A stretch of DNA of 64,000 bases from an uncultured Collinsella sp. (GTDB lineage Bacteria; Actinomycetota; Coriobacteriia; Coriobacteriales; Coriobacteriaceae), in the NCBI GenBank assembly GCA_934655755.1, contig CAKUHA010000004.1, positions 49,121 through 113,120 of the forward strand, written 5' to 3'. The position numbers and the translations under genes are program-made. Below are positions 43,462 to 52,194 of this stretch, piece by piece. How positions within the stretch are numbered: position 1 is the first letter of the stretch; each line of letters begins with the position of its first letter. Below the pieces are notes generated by a model. That model was not told the DNA's origin. It did no database searches and was given only the letters and a program-made list of their open reading frames with translations.

Positions 43462-44424
43462 ATGGCAGATCGCGGCATCGCTGCGGTGTTCGGCAGCATG
43501 AACATGGACCTTTCGGTGGCGTGCGAGCGCATGCCGCGCGCGGGCGAGACGGTCGGCGGCAGCGGGTTTATCACCAACGCCGGTGGCAAAGGCGCCAACC
43601 AAGCCGTAGCCGCCGCACGGATGGGCGCGCGCACGTGCATGATCGGAGCCGTCGGGCGCGATGCGTTTGGCGATGCGCTGGTGGCGGGACTCCAAGATGC
43701 CGACGTGGGCGTTGAGTTTGTGGCGCACCGCGACGACGTGGAGACGGGCACGGCGACCATCATCCGTTGCGAGGGCGATAACCGCATCGTGCTTTCGCCG
43801 GGCGCCAACCATGCGCTTACGGGCGAGGATGTGGCCTGCGCGCTGCGTTATCTGGTGGCCGACGAGCTCGACGGCGATACCTGTGAGCTTGCCCCGGCGG
43901 CCGGCAGCGTCTTCGTCGCCCAGGGCGAATGCGACCTGATGGCAACGGCCGCGGCGCTCTCTTGCGCCCACGGGCTGGGATTCTATACGGTCTTTAACCC
44001 GGCGCCCGCCTGCGATCTGCCGGCAGGAGCGTGGCCCGCGGTCGACTTGGTGTGCCCCAACGAGACCGAATGCCAGGTGCTGACGGGCATCCTGCCCATA
44101 GACGATGAGAGTTGTGTTGCCGCGCTCAACGCCCTGCTCGCTAAGGGTGCCGGGGCCGCGGTCATCACGCTGGGCGGAGCTGGCTCGGTTACGCTCGGCG
44201 ATGACGGTGAACTGTTGCGTATGCCGGCGCTTTCGAGCACGGTAGTCGATACCACGGCCGCCGGCGATACGTTTATCGGCGCACTTGCAGCCGCTCGCCT
44301 GGAGGGCTTGCCGCTCTTTGAGTGCATGGCGGCGGGCGCACGCGCCTCGGCGGTGACGGTGTCGCGCCTGGGCGCTCAGCAATCGATTCCCACGCGTGCC
44401 GAAGTTGAACATTGGTTTGGTTAA
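43462..44424 (+). CDS. rbsK: Ribokinase (PfkB family)
   Basis: 320 residues from ATG 43462 (AGGAG 6 bases upstream). PfkB signatures are present: [18 protein letters not shown] (about 34-51) for sugar binding, and [15 protein letters not shown] (about 258-272) containing the catalytic Asp and anion hole. It phosphorylates D-ribose to ribose-5-phosphate. The nucleoside hydrolase gene follows 30 bases later, so ribose released from nucleosides would be fed straight to this kinase. Ribokinase is the best call, although other pentose or nucleoside kinases of the PfkB family share these motifs. Confidence 0.85.
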   Translation: MADRGIAAVFGSMNMDLSVACERMPRAGETVGGSGFITNAGGKGANQAVAAARMGARTCMIGAVGRDAFGDALVAGLQDADVGVEFVAHRDDVETGTATIIRCEGDNRIVLSPGANHALTGEDVACALRYLVADELDGDTCELAPAAGSVFVAQGECDLMATAAALSCAHGLGFYTVFNPAPACDLPAGAWPAVDLVCPNETECQVLTGILPIDDESCVAALNALLAKGAGAAVITLGGAGSVTLGDDGELLRMPALSSTVVDTTAAGDTFIGALAAARLEGLPLFECMAAGARASAVTVSRLGAQQSIPTRAEVEHWFG

Positions 44425-44454
44425 ACGATAAAGACGGAGAAGCGGAGTAGAACA

Positions 44455-45429
44455 ATGGCAACCAAGAAGCTGATCCTAGATCTGGATATGGGTGTGGACG
44501 ACGCGATGGCGCTCGCCTATGCCATCGCGAGCCCCGAGGTGGAGCTCGTCGGCATTACCACGTGCTTTGGCAACGTGCGCGTCGAGCAGTCGGCGCATAA
44601 CTGCCTGGCGGTACTCGACCTGTTGGGGCGTCCCGAGGTGCCGGTGTACCTGGGTGCCGATCGTCCCATGAAGGCGACCGAGCCCTATACGCCGCCGGCG
44701 TCCACCACGCTCATCCATGGCAAAAACGGCATTGGCGGGGCGAGCGTGCCCGCATCTCCCTACGAGCCGGTGGGGGCGACGTCGGCCGACGGCAACGCGG
44801 CGGTCGATTACCTGATCGATGCCGCGCGCACTTATGGCCCCGACCTGGTCTATGTGGCGACCGGTCCGCTGTCCAACTTGGCGCTCGCCCTTGAGCGCGA
44901 CGCGGCGGCCATGATGTCCATCGGCCGCGTGGTGGTGATGGGCGGCGCCCTTACGGTGCCCGGCAATGTAAGCGCGGGCGCCGAGGCCAACATAGCGAGC
45001 GACCCCGAGGCCGCTGACGCCGTGCTGCGCTCGGGCCGCAAGCTCACCATGGTCGGTCTGGATGTGACGCATCGCGTGGTGCTCACGCGTCGTGACGTTG
45101 CCGGCTGGACGGGCTCGGGCACCATGGCAGGTTGCGCGTTTGCGAGCATGGTCGAGCACTACATTGGTTCGTACGAGATGAACGCTCCCTACCTGGGCGG
45201 CTGCGCGCTGCACGATCCGCTGGCTGTTGCCGTGGCGATCGACCCCACGCTTGTGGGCGCGCTCGGCTGCAACCTGCGCGTGGATTTGCTGGGTGAGTAC
45301 CGCGGCCGCACCATCTGCGACGAACGCCGTGTGGCCGACCCGGACAAGAGCGCCCTTGTGGCGCTCACCGTGGACGCCCCGCGCTTCCTGTCCGAATTCA
45401 AGGCACGCATGGCCCGCGTCCTGGGGTAA
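44455..45429 (+). CDS. Nucleoside hydrolase (IunH/RihB-like)
   Basis: 324 residues. Opens with the family Ca2+ site LILDLDMGVDDAMAL (the usual DxDxGxDDA) and has VATGPLSNLALAL and VVVMGGALTVPGNVS. Cleaves the N-glycosidic bond of ribonucleosides to base and ribose. Forms a salvage pair with the ribokinase upstream. Specificity (pyrimidine versus inosine-uridine) cannot be fixed from the motifs. Start ATG 44455 with GGAG about 12 bases upstream. Confidence 0.9.
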   Translation: MATKKLILDLDMGVDDAMALAYAIASPEVELVGITTCFGNVRVEQSAHNCLAVLDLLGRPEVPVYLGADRPMKATEPYTPPASTTLIHGKNGIGGASVPASPYEPVGATSADGNAAVDYLIDAARTYGPDLVYVATGPLSNLALALERDAAAMMSIGRVVVMGGALTVPGNVSAGAEANIASDPEAADAVLRSGRKLTMVGLDVTHRVVLTRRDVAGWTGSGTMAGCAFASMVEHYIGSYEMNAPYLGGCALHDPLAVAVAIDPTLVGALGCNLRVDLLGEYRGRTICDERRVADPDKSALVALTVDAPRFLSEFKARMARVLG

Positions 45430-45437
45430 GCGGTCTT

Positions 45438-45509
45438 TTTGGGACGGGGCTTTTTTGACTGGTATGATTGGTGCGACCATTCGAATCAGCTAAAAGAGCC
45501 CCGTCCCAA
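45438..45509 (+). terminator. Long stem-loop after the nucleoside hydrolase, with a promoter in its loop
   Basis: TTTGGGACGGGGCTTTT (45438-45454) pairs with AAAAGAGCCCCGTCCCAAA (45492-45509), about 16 pairs around a 37-base loop. The loop holds TGGTATGAT (45460-45468), an extended -10 for luxS. The left arm's T run could end upstream transcription. Confidence 0.6.
45460..45468 (+). promoter_or_regulatory. Extended -10 promoter of luxS
   Basis: TG-G-TATGAT; predicted transcription start about 45475, about 58 bases before ATG 45533. It lies inside the hairpin loop described at 45438-45509, so the message would begin in the loop and include the right arm. Confidence 0.45.
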
Positions 45510-45532
45510 ATTGACTAACGAGAGGATCTGCC

Positions 45533-46021
45533 ATGGAGCGCATAGCGAGCTTTTCTGTCGATCATCTGCTGCTTGAGCCCGGCGTGTACGTGAGCCGCAT
45601 CGACCGCGATCCGGCGACCGGTGCCGCCGTCACCACCTTTGACCTTCGCCTGACCACGCCCAACAAAGAGCCGGTTATGAATACGGCCGAGTGCCACACC
45701 ATTGAGCACCTGGGTGCGACGTTCCTCCGCAATCATGCCGAGTGGTCGAGCCGCATTGTCTACTTTGGCCCCATGGGCTGCCGTACGGGCTTTTATCTGG
45801 TCGTGTTTGGCGAGGTGACGAGCGAGGAGATCCTTCCGCTCGTGCGCGAGCTGTTTGAGTTCGTCGCCGACTTTGAGGGCGATGTCCCCGGTGCCGCCCC
45901 CGAGGAGTGCGGCAACTACCTGGACCAGAACCTCCCCATGGCCAACTGGCTTGCGCGCCGCTACCTCGACCGCGACCTGGCCGATATCGACGAGAAACAC
46001 CTGCACTATCAGCAGGCGTAA
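45533..46021 (+). CDS. luxS: S-ribosylhomocysteine lyase LuxS
   Basis: 162 residues, normal length. Metal-site motif HTIEH (about 56-60), catalytic Cys in GCRTGFYL (about 84), and C-terminal ECGNYLDQNL with the third metal ligand Cys. Cleaves S-ribosylhomocysteine to homocysteine and DPD, the AI-2 precursor, in the activated methyl cycle. SD GAGAGGA precedes ATG 45533. Single gene between the hairpin promoter and its own terminator. Confidence 0.96.
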   Translation: MERIASFSVDHLLLEPGVYVSRIDRDPATGAAVTTFDLRLTTPNKEPVMNTAECHTIEHLGATFLRNHAEWSSRIVYFGPMGCRTGFYLVVFGEVTSEEILPLVRELFEFVADFEGDVPGAAPEECGNYLDQNLPMANWLARRYLDRDLADIDEKHLHYQQA

Positions 46022-46050
46022 GGGCTTCACCGCTCAAAACGCGCGCATCG

Positions 46051-46081
46051 GGAGCCCTCGCTTATGCGGGGGCGCCTTTTT
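46051..46081 (+). terminator. Terminator of luxS
   Basis: GGAGCCCTCGC, loop TTAT, GCGGGGGCGCC, TTTTT. Eleven positions with one A-G mismatch and one G-T pair. Confidence 0.85.
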
Positions 46082-46130
46082 GTTGAGAGGGCGAAGTGGA
46101 TGTATAAAACCGCTCGGGATTGTTCTAGAA

Positions 46131-46156
46131 TGTTCGTACAGTCACATAAACGAACA
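46131..46156 (+). promoter_or_regulatory. TGTTCGT-N12-ACGAACA inverted repeat before the DUF4867-like gene
   Basis: Perfect 7-base arms at 46131-46137 and 46150-46156; the right arm runs into the SD. TAGAAT just upstream (about 46126) is a possible -10, so a bound repressor would block the start of transcription and translation. Regulator unknown. Confidence 0.45.
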
Positions 46157-46165
46157 GGAGTGAAC

Positions 46166-46810
46166 ATGCATATCTACTCTGTCAACGATCCCGAGTTTAA
46201 ACCCTACGGCCGCGTGTGGGACGACGCGCCCTCCAGCCTGACCGCCCCGCTCACCGAGGCGCTCTCCGCCACGCCCATCCCCGAGGGCAGCAAGTACGTG
46301 GCCTCCGCGCCCGAGCTCGAGCAGGTCGAAGGCGCCGACACGCTCGGTCTGCTCATGTACGGCGGCCGTCCCTTCCAGCTGGGCTGGTGCAACGGCCACA
46401 ACACGAAGCTTAACTGCCTGGAGTATCACCGCGCGAGCGAGTTCAACCTGGGCGCCCGCGACTTTATCCTGCTGCTGGCCAAGCGCGAGCAGATCGTCGA
46501 CGGCAAGCTCGATACCGCGCAGATCAAGGCCTTCCGCGCGCCGGCCGGCACGCTCGTCGAGATCTACGCCACGACGCTGCACTACACGCCGTGCATGGTC
46601 GACGACGGCGGCTTCCAGGTGATGGTTGCGCTGCCCGCCGGTACTAACGGCCCGCGTCCCGAGGCTGCGGCCGACATGCCTGCCGCCGGTGACAGTTACT
46701 GCTACTGGAAGGCCGACAAGTGGGTCCTCTGCCACGCCGATAGCCCCAAGGCAGCCGAAGGCGGCTATGTGGGCCTCGCCGGCAAGAACCTCGACATCAC
46801 CTGCGACTAG
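46166..46810 (+). CDS. DUF4867-like (cupin-type) protein
   Basis: 214 residues from ATG 46166 (SD CAGGAG). The opening MHIYSVNDPEFKPYGRV and the body (QLGWCNGHNTKLNCLEYHRA, ATTLHYTPCMVDDGGFQVMV) match my recollection of the DUF4867 family, soluble proteins with a ureidoglycolate-lyase/cupin-like fold. The conserved H and E residues (GHNTKLNCLEYH) could bind metal. In other bacteria such genes sit with sugar or sugar-phosphate catabolism, so a carbohydrate-related role is possible. No partner gene is adjacent. Strong inverted repeat upstream. Confidence 0.6.
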   Translation: MHIYSVNDPEFKPYGRVWDDAPSSLTAPLTEALSATPIPEGSKYVASAPELEQVEGADTLGLLMYGGRPFQLGWCNGHNTKLNCLEYHRASEFNLGARDFILLLAKREQIVDGKLDTAQIKAFRAPAGTLVEIYATTLHYTPCMVDDGGFQVMVALPAGTNGPRPEAAADMPAAGDSYCYWKADKWVLCHADSPKAAEGGYVGLAGKNLDITCD

Positions 46811-46816
46811 AATCTT

Positions 46817-46880
46817 CTGTCTCGATCTGTAACATCTAGCAGGCAAAATCGTCTCTATCTGTTACAGATCGAGACAAACC
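46817..46880. repeat. Fifth copy of the TCTGTAAC/GTTACAGA palindrome
   Basis: TCTGTCTCGATCTGTAAC and GTTACAGATCGAGACAAAC enclose CATCTAGCAGGCAAAATC. Seven bases after the stop of the DUF4867-like gene. Same family as the four units at 2047-2356, 44 kb away. Confidence 0.85.
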
Positions 46881-47080
46881 GGTCCAAACCACTACAAAGG
46901 TGCGGCACCTGGAAAACCCTAGACTCAAATCTTGCAGACTTAGCTTAGGCTTTCCCGGCAACCATAGCCTCCTAACCAAGGCGCCCGGCGGGCATGTGCT
47001 CGGCGGGCGCTTTGCCGTCTGCGGATTTTGGGACATGCGGCCCGCTTTTTGAGCCTGTCTGTCGGTACACTAAAAGCACT

Positions 47081-48964
47081 ATGGGTACCCGTGAGCGACA
47101 TATCGGCCACACGGCCGCCCGATCTGCGCCGGTAGCGGATCCTAGGGGCGGCAGGCTCTTCGCCATGCCGCGATTCCTCGTCGGCATAACGCACTTGGTG
47201 TACCGTCGCCGTGCCTTCGCCATCGCCGGCGCCATAACCGCGCTGTTCCTCATGCTTTTGGCAGTCTTGCCGGCGCTGTTCGCCTCCGATCCCAAGCTTT
47301 CCGACGCCGTGCCGGCCTATAGCGAGGTGTCCAAGGAGGTCGTGGACGGGCTGATCCATTCGAGCTCGATTCCGTTGCTTGTCGCCGCGATTGCATTTTC
47401 GATCTGGGGCGTACTGGTCTACCTGCGCTGTTTGGACTATGTGTTGCGTCGGCGCCTGGTTGCCATCGCCACCATCTGCGCCTTGTGGATGATCGAGGTC
47501 ATCCTCAAGTACAAGTCGTTTACGCCGTTCTATGCCACCATGCTGTGGTATCTGTACTACGTACCTATGACGCTTATCCCGCTGCTCTATCAGCTCTGCG
47601 GTCTGCGCCTCGCGGGGGTGGAGCAGCATCGTGCTGGCCGCCGCTATCGCAGCGTCCTGTGGATCGTGGCCATCCTGCTTATCGGATTTGTGCTCACCAA
47701 CGATTTCCACCGGCAGGTCTTCCACTTCGACCGTGCGAGCGACACCTGGAGCAACGATTACACGTACGGCTGGGGTTATTTCGCCGTCTTAGTGTGGACG
47801 GCCTTTAACTTCATGGCCTTTTTTATCCTGGTTGGTCGGTCCTCGTCCTTTCGCATCCAGCGTTTTTCGGGCACGGCGGCGCTCGTGCTGCTGGGCGGCG
47901 CGTTCTTTGCCATCTCGTATGCGCTGCGCGTGCCCTGGGCATGGAGGCTCAACTTTTCGCTCGTCTATTGCGTTCTGTGTGTGGTGGCGATGGAAATCTG
48001 TCTCGATTGCGGTGTCATCCCGTCATATCACGACATCGCCGGCATTTTCGACACCTTGCCGCTCAATCTTAAAGTGCTAACGCGTGACCTTCAGGAGGTC
48101 TATGCCACGCCGGTGTCAAAGCCAATGCCGGAAGGCGTGCGCGAGGAGTTGCGGGCCCAGGAACACGGGCACCCCCACGCCTTTGCCGTGGTGTCCGATC
48201 CCGATGTGATGTATCGCGCCTTTCCGCTGCTGGGCGGATCGGCCCTGCTTGCCCAAGACGTGTCGGAGCTCAACGAGCTCAATCGCGAGCTGGCGCAGCG
48301 GCGCATGGAGTTGCAGCGTCAAAACGAGCTGCTCACGGCCGACTATGACCTTAAGACGCACCTTGCAGATCAAGAGGCCGAGGCCTTGCTGGTCCAAGAC
48401 GTGGACCAGGCGCTTGCCCGCGCGCTCGACGAGATGTACGGACTGCTGAGCTCGCTACCGCCGCTCACGGACGACACATCGTCGCACGAGCGCTACCGCA
48501 TGCTGCAATGCGCAAAGATGCTCGTTGCCTATTGCAAGCGCAAGGGTTCGCTCACGTTGGCACAGCACGGGGAGAGCGGCTTCGACCGTGACCGCATTCA
48601 GCTGATCGCCAACGAGCTGGCAAGCGACCTTCGTACGATCGATGTCGACTGCGCTTCGATCATCGCCATACGGCGCCCCATGCATGCCAGTGCGGTCAGC
48701 GCGCTGTATGACTGTGTGTACGATTTTGCGTTTTTCGCCTACACGACCGACCATCCGGCGCTTATGTATCACTTGAGCGACCACGACTCGTGCAGCGTGG
48801 AACTGCGCGCCACGCTTTTTTCCAACGACGAGAAGGACCTGTCGCAGACGTCGGCAGCTCACGAACTCGAAAGCGCGCTGCAGGGGCGCAACGTGGCATA
48901 CCGCCTTGAGGGCGAGGCGGGTCAGCTGCGCATGATCGTGTTGATGCCGCGGGCAGGTGAGTGA
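47081..48964 (+). CDS. Multi-TM sensor protein with coiled-coil and degenerate kinase-like C-terminus
   Basis: 627 residues from ATG 47081; ATG 47165 is an alternative. Residues about 45-320 contain eight or so helices, like histidine-kinase 7TM input domains. Then come a coiled coil (about 420-465, ELNELNRELAQRRMELQRQN) and a C-terminal half (about 470-625) that resembles a histidine kinase core in size and secondary structure. I find no clear phospho-acceptor His or complete N/G boxes. It is coupled to a true histidine kinase and a response regulator, so it may be the signal receptor of a three-component unit. A TACACT -10 at 47066 would make the message nearly leaderless. Confidence 0.65.
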   Translation: MGTRERHIGHTAARSAPVADPRGGRLFAMPRFLVGITHLVYRRRAFAIAGAITALFLMLLAVLPALFASDPKLSDAVPAYSEVSKEVVDGLIHSSSIPLLVAAIAFSIWGVLVYLRCLDYVLRRRLVAIATICALWMIEVILKYKSFTPFYATMLWYLYYVPMTLIPLLYQLCGLRLAGVEQHRAGRRYRSVLWIVAILLIGFVLTNDFHRQVFHFDRASDTWSNDYTYGWGYFAVLVWTAFNFMAFFILVGRSSSFRIQRFSGTAALVLLGGAFFAISYALRVPWAWRLNFSLVYCVLCVVAMEICLDCGVIPSYHDIAGIFDTLPLNLKVLTRDLQEVYATPVSKPMPEGVREELRAQEHGHPHAFAVVSDPDVMYRAFPLLGGSALLAQDVSELNELNRELAQRRMELQRQNELLTADYDLKTHLADQEAEALLVQDVDQALARALDEMYGLLSSLPPLTDDTSSHERYRMLQCAKMLVAYCKRKGSLTLAQHGESGFDRDRIQLIANELASDLRTIDVDCASIIAIRRPMHASAVSALYDCVYDFAFFAYTTDHPALMYHLSDHDSCSVELRATLFSNDEKDLSQTSAAHELESALQGRNVAYRLEGEAGQLRMIVLMPRAGE

Positions 48965-48966
48965 CG

Positions 48967-50463
48967 ATGCAGATTCCGCTTATCCTTCCCCAGATCGTCG
49001 CGCTCGATGTCGTCTTTGCCCTGGCTACGTGCCTGCAGACGATCCACGTCCCGCTCATCGCCTCACGCCGTTCATCCTTCAACCGCAAGGTGATTTGCGC
49101 CTATGAGGCAAGCCTTGTGCTGCACTTGATTATCTCGGCCGTTATCTTGTTCGCGTCGAGCGGCTCGTATCTGGTGGCGCCGCTCTACGTCCTCGCCGAG
49201 GCGGCGGGCGGGCTGCTGTGGCTTAATGCCGCGATTGCCGCCTATGGCGTGATTCTTATGGTGCATTACCGCCGTCCCGTCATGATGGCGGAGCTGTCGC
49301 TTGTCGCCGCCGTCACGCCGCCGGTGATTTACGTTATGGGCACGACATGGACTGCGGTTCTTATCGCGGAGGGCGCGTTCTTCCTGTTTCGCTCCATCGC
49401 GGCGCTTTTGATGGATGTCCGCAACCGTAAGGAGGACATCACGGCGTTTTCGACGATCGAGACCATCAACGTGATCCCCGTGGGCATCCTGTATCTTGAC
49501 CCAAAGGGTCGCCCGTTGCTCATGAACCGCTGTATGCGCAAGAACCTCGTGGAGCTTCATATGCCCACCGACCTGCACGACATGAGCGTCACATGGAGTG
49601 ACCTCCGCCGGCTCAGCATGCAGGCGCCCGAGAGCAGCAAGGATCGCGCCCGAATCGACCTTGATCGCTTTGGCGAGGCGCGTGCGGTGGTCGAGATCGC
49701 TCCCTCCGAGATTCGTCTGTTTGCATGCGATGGGGTTATGGTTTCGGGCCGCCCCTTCGAGCGCATCATCGGCTTGGACGTGACGGAGTATGCCCATGCC
49801 TATGATCGCCTGGCGCATGCCAATCATCTGCTCGAGCTTGCGGGCCAAGAGCTCCAGGCTCAGATCGAGGAGGTCAAGAAGGTTGCCGACAATGCGGCCT
49901 ACCTGCGCATGCGTGCCCGCGTGCACGATGTGATCGGCCAGCGCCTGTCCATTCTCCATCGCTATTTAGAGGAAGGCCGTCTGGACGACGAATCGCTCGA
50001 GCAGATCGACCCGCTGCTGCGCTCGATTGCCGCCGACCTACGCAGCGGAGGCGACAGCGAACCCGCGGAGCGGCTCGGCGATATCGTCCATGCTTTTGGT
50101 CTGGTGAGCGTGCAGATCGATGTAGAGGGGTCGCTTCCCGAGGACGCGCGCGTTGCCGCGGCGTTTTTGCAGATTATCCGCGAGGCCTCGACCAACGCCA
50201 CCAAGCATGCGCAGGCCCATCAGGTCCAGGTGCGCCTGTGGCAGGAGGAGCATGATGGCGGCGATGCCGTCGCACTCATGACCATCTCCAATGACGGCGC
50301 GCCTGCCCCCGTATCGTATCGAGAGGGAACGGGTATCCCCGGTATGAGGCATGTTGCACAAGATCTGGGCGGCAGCCTCGAGGTCCATGCCGCTCCGCCC
50401 TTTACGCTTGCGGTATCCATCCCGCTAAACTCCAACGCCGCGGTCCAAAGGAGAAACTCATGA
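48967..50463 (+). CDS. Membrane histidine kinase (HisKA_3-like / HATPase_c)
   Basis: 498 residues. Six or so helices (about 5-155), a PAS-like linker (about 165-275), coiled coil (about 280-315), phospho-acceptor region RARVHDVIGQRLSILHRYLE (His about 322), and ATPase domain with IIREASTNATKHAQ and TISNDGAPAP...GTGIPGMRHV. GTG 48961 (overlapping the upstream stop as GTGA) is an alternative start to ATG 48967. The 3' end overlaps the response regulator start (ATGA), so the three genes 47081-51083 are coupled. Confidence 0.88.
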   Translation: MQIPLILPQIVALDVVFALATCLQTIHVPLIASRRSSFNRKVICAYEASLVLHLIISAVILFASSGSYLVAPLYVLAEAAGGLLWLNAAIAAYGVILMVHYRRPVMMAELSLVAAVTPPVIYVMGTTWTAVLIAEGAFFLFRSIAALLMDVRNRKEDITAFSTIETINVIPVGILYLDPKGRPLLMNRCMRKNLVELHMPTDLHDMSVTWSDLRRLSMQAPESSKDRARIDLDRFGEARAVVEIAPSEIRLFACDGVMVSGRPFERIIGLDVTEYAHAYDRLAHANHLLELAGQELQAQIEEVKKVADNAAYLRMRARVHDVIGQRLSILHRYLEEGRLDDESLEQIDPLLRSIAADLRSGGDSEPAERLGDIVHAFGLVSVQIDVEGSLPEDARVAAAFLQIIREASTNATKHAQAHQVQVRLWQEEHDGGDAVALMTISNDGAPAPVSYREGTGIPGMRHVAQDLGGSLEVHAAPPFTLAVSIPLNSNAAVQRRNS

Positions 50464-51083
50464 TCCGCATCCTCATTGTCGAAGACCAGGCCATCTTGCG
50501 CGAGAGCCTTGCGCGCTCCGTCGGCGACCAACCCGATATGACTGTTGTCGCCGCGATCGCCGATGCTTCCGAGGCCCTCGACGTTGTGCTCAAGGAGCGT
50601 CCGGACATGATACTGATGGACGTGTGTACCGAGCACGATTCCAACGGCATCGTGGCGGCGGCGCGCATCAAAGAGCGGCTGCCCGAGTGCCGCATCATTA
50701 TCATGACGGGCATGCCCGAGATCACCTTTGTCGACCAGGCGCGCGAGGCCGGCGTCGACAGCTTTGTGTACAAAAACGTTGGCATTGACGAGCTGTTTGC
50801 CGTGATGCGCTCCACGTTGGCGGGCTACTGCACGTTTCCCAAACCGCCCGAGAGCATCTTCTCGGGTACGGCGGCCCTCGACGATGTCGAACTTTCAATC
50901 CTGCGTCTTGCCTGTGAGGGTAAGAGCCGTCGCGAGATCGCGGCCGAGCTGTTTATGAGCGAGGGCACCATCAAGCGGCGCATCTCGGAAATCCTCAATA
51001 AGACCGGCTACGACAACATCATGCGCTTGGCGGTGCACGCGGTCACCGAGGGGAGCATCGTTCCCAATATGGAGCGTCCGTAG
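50460..51083 (+). CDS. NarL/LuxR-family response regulator
   Basis: 207 residues. Receiver domain 1-122 with VEDQ, phospho-acceptor in ILMDVCTEHD (about 54), Thr in IIMTGMP and Lys in FVYKNVG. The C-terminal HTH (about 140-200, LDDVELSILRLACEGKSRRE, GTIKRRISEILNKTGYDN) is LuxR-type. Start ATG 50460 with AAAGGAG upstream. Output of the three-gene sensor operon; the target is unknown. Confidence 0.92.
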   Translation: MIRILIVEDQAILRESLARSVGDQPDMTVVAAIADASEALDVVLKERPDMILMDVCTEHDSNGIVAAARIKERLPECRIIIMTGMPEITFVDQAREAGVDSFVYKNVGIDELFAVMRSTLAGYCTFPKPPESIFSGTAALDDVELSILRLACEGKSRREIAAELFMSEGTIKRRISEILNKTGYDNIMRLAVHAVTEGSIVPNMERP

Positions 51084-51120
51084 CTGGCGCGCCTGATCGC
51101 GCTCCGGCGCCGAAACGATT

Positions 51121-51158
51121 GGCCGCCCGCCGTTTTGCATCTGCAACGGCGGGCGGCC
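51121..51158. terminator. 14-bp perfect hairpin after the sensor operon
   Basis: GGCCGCCCGCCGTT, 10-base loop, AACGGCGGGCGGCC. No T run on the plus strand. A second hairpin follows at 51189. Confidence 0.6.
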
Positions 51159-51188
51159 TGCTTGTGAACGGCGCTGCCGGCGCAAAGC

Positions 51189-51223
51189 GACGGGGCCGCA
51201 GGATCAACTCCTGCGGCCCCGTC
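51189..51223. terminator. 15-bp perfect hairpin between convergent genes
   Basis: GACGGGGCCGCAGGA, loop TCAAC, TCCTGCGGCCCCGTC. Perfectly paired and close to the 3' ends of two convergent units, so probably a two-way terminator. Confidence 0.6.
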
Positions 51224-51271
51224 TGGTGTGCGCGGATGTGTCCGCCAATCCGCGGCTGTCGATGTCTGCCG

Positions 51272-52114
51272 TTACGCGATGGTTGCGCTGTAAGAGGCGA
51301 CGTCCTCGTAGGAATCGGTCAGATAGGCGTCGATGCCGATGGTCGTGTTGACCAGGTCGTCGAGGCTATCGAGCTCGCCGCTCGAGAACGTGAACTCCTC
51401 GGTGGCGTTGGTGCCGGGCATCAGATGAGCCGAGAACCAGGGTTCCTTCATGGTGCCGTTGACGTTGGTCTTGCCGCTGGGAGCGTAGAAGGTCAGGTCC
51501 TTGTCACTCTTGTTGGTGATGTTGACGACAAAGCCGATGTCGCCCCAGTCGTCCTTGAACTTCTCGGTGACGGTGATGGTGCACAGGTCGTCATCGGCGA
51601 CGGTGACGGCGGGGGAGATTTCGACGCTCTGGACGTCGTCGTCTTCGACAGCCTCTTCGACCTCGTCTTCCTTCTCGGCGGCCTCGCGATCCTTCTTCAC
51701 CGTGCCGGACAGATCCTTGTCGGACTTGGTAAAGACAAGATTGCCGTCATCCTCTTCGAGGATGAGCTTGCCGTCCTTGAGCTTCATGTCGTGCGACTCA
51801 TCTTCGGCGGTGATCGTCACGGTGGTGGCGTCCTTGGCCTCCCATTTAAGGTCGACAACCTCAAGGAACAGGTCGAGGGCGCCCGTTCCGTCCTCGTCGA
51901 GAATCAGGACGCAGTGGACACCCCAATCCTCGAGCATCTTCATGTACTCATCGGTCAGCTCTTCGCCATCCACGGTTCCACCCGAGAGTTCCCAGCTGCC
52001 GACGAAGTCGGCCTTGGGGTCTTTGGCGCCGCCGCTGCAGCCCGTCAGGGCAAAGGCGAGCGCCAGGACGCATGTCAGGAATGCGAGCACGGACTTTTTG
52101 AACGTTGTCTTCAT
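51272..52114 (-). CDS. Lipoprotein with lipocalin-like and DUF4352-like parts
   Basis: 280 residues. Lipobox LTGC at 23-26 (ALAFALTGCSGG). First half: WELSGGTVDGEEL... with a GTWELxxxxxDG-type pattern of small bacterial lipocalin-like/DUF repeats (about 35-135). An acidic linker (about 140-165) leads to a beta-rich second half (about 170-280, VTVADDDLCTITVTEKF, FVVNITNKSDKDLTFYAP) like DUF4352/DUF5067 domains. SD GAAGGAGGA precedes ATG 52114. Surface anchored; function unknown. Not obviously part of the SPFH operon, which ends 80 bases upstream with its own hairpin. Confidence 0.8.
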   Translation of the reverse strand: MKTTFKKSVLAFLTCVLALAFALTGCSGGAKDPKADFVGSWELSGGTVDGEELTDEYMKMLEDWGVHCVLILDEDGTGALDLFLEVVDLKWEAKDATTVTITAEDESHDMKLKDGKLILEEDDGNLVFTKSDKDLSGTVKKDREAAEKEDEVEEAVEDDDVQSVEISPAVTVADDDLCTITVTEKFKDDWGDIGFVVNITNKSDKDLTFYAPSGKTNVNGTMKEPWFSAHLMPGTNATEEFTFSSGELDSLDDLVNTTIGIDAYLTDSYEDVASYSATIA

Positions 52115-52153
52115 GGTGTCCTCCTTCTTGTGTGAAAACCCATAGAAGCAAAT

Positions 52154-52175
52154 GCGGGGGTGGCGGATCCCCCGC
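52154..52175 (-). terminator. Hairpin after the SPFH gene
   Basis: GCGGGGG and CCCCCGC around an 8-base loop; on the minus strand it is followed by ATTTGCTTC. Weak T tail. Confidence 0.55.
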
Positions 52176-52194
52176 CAATTACCAGATAGAGGGG

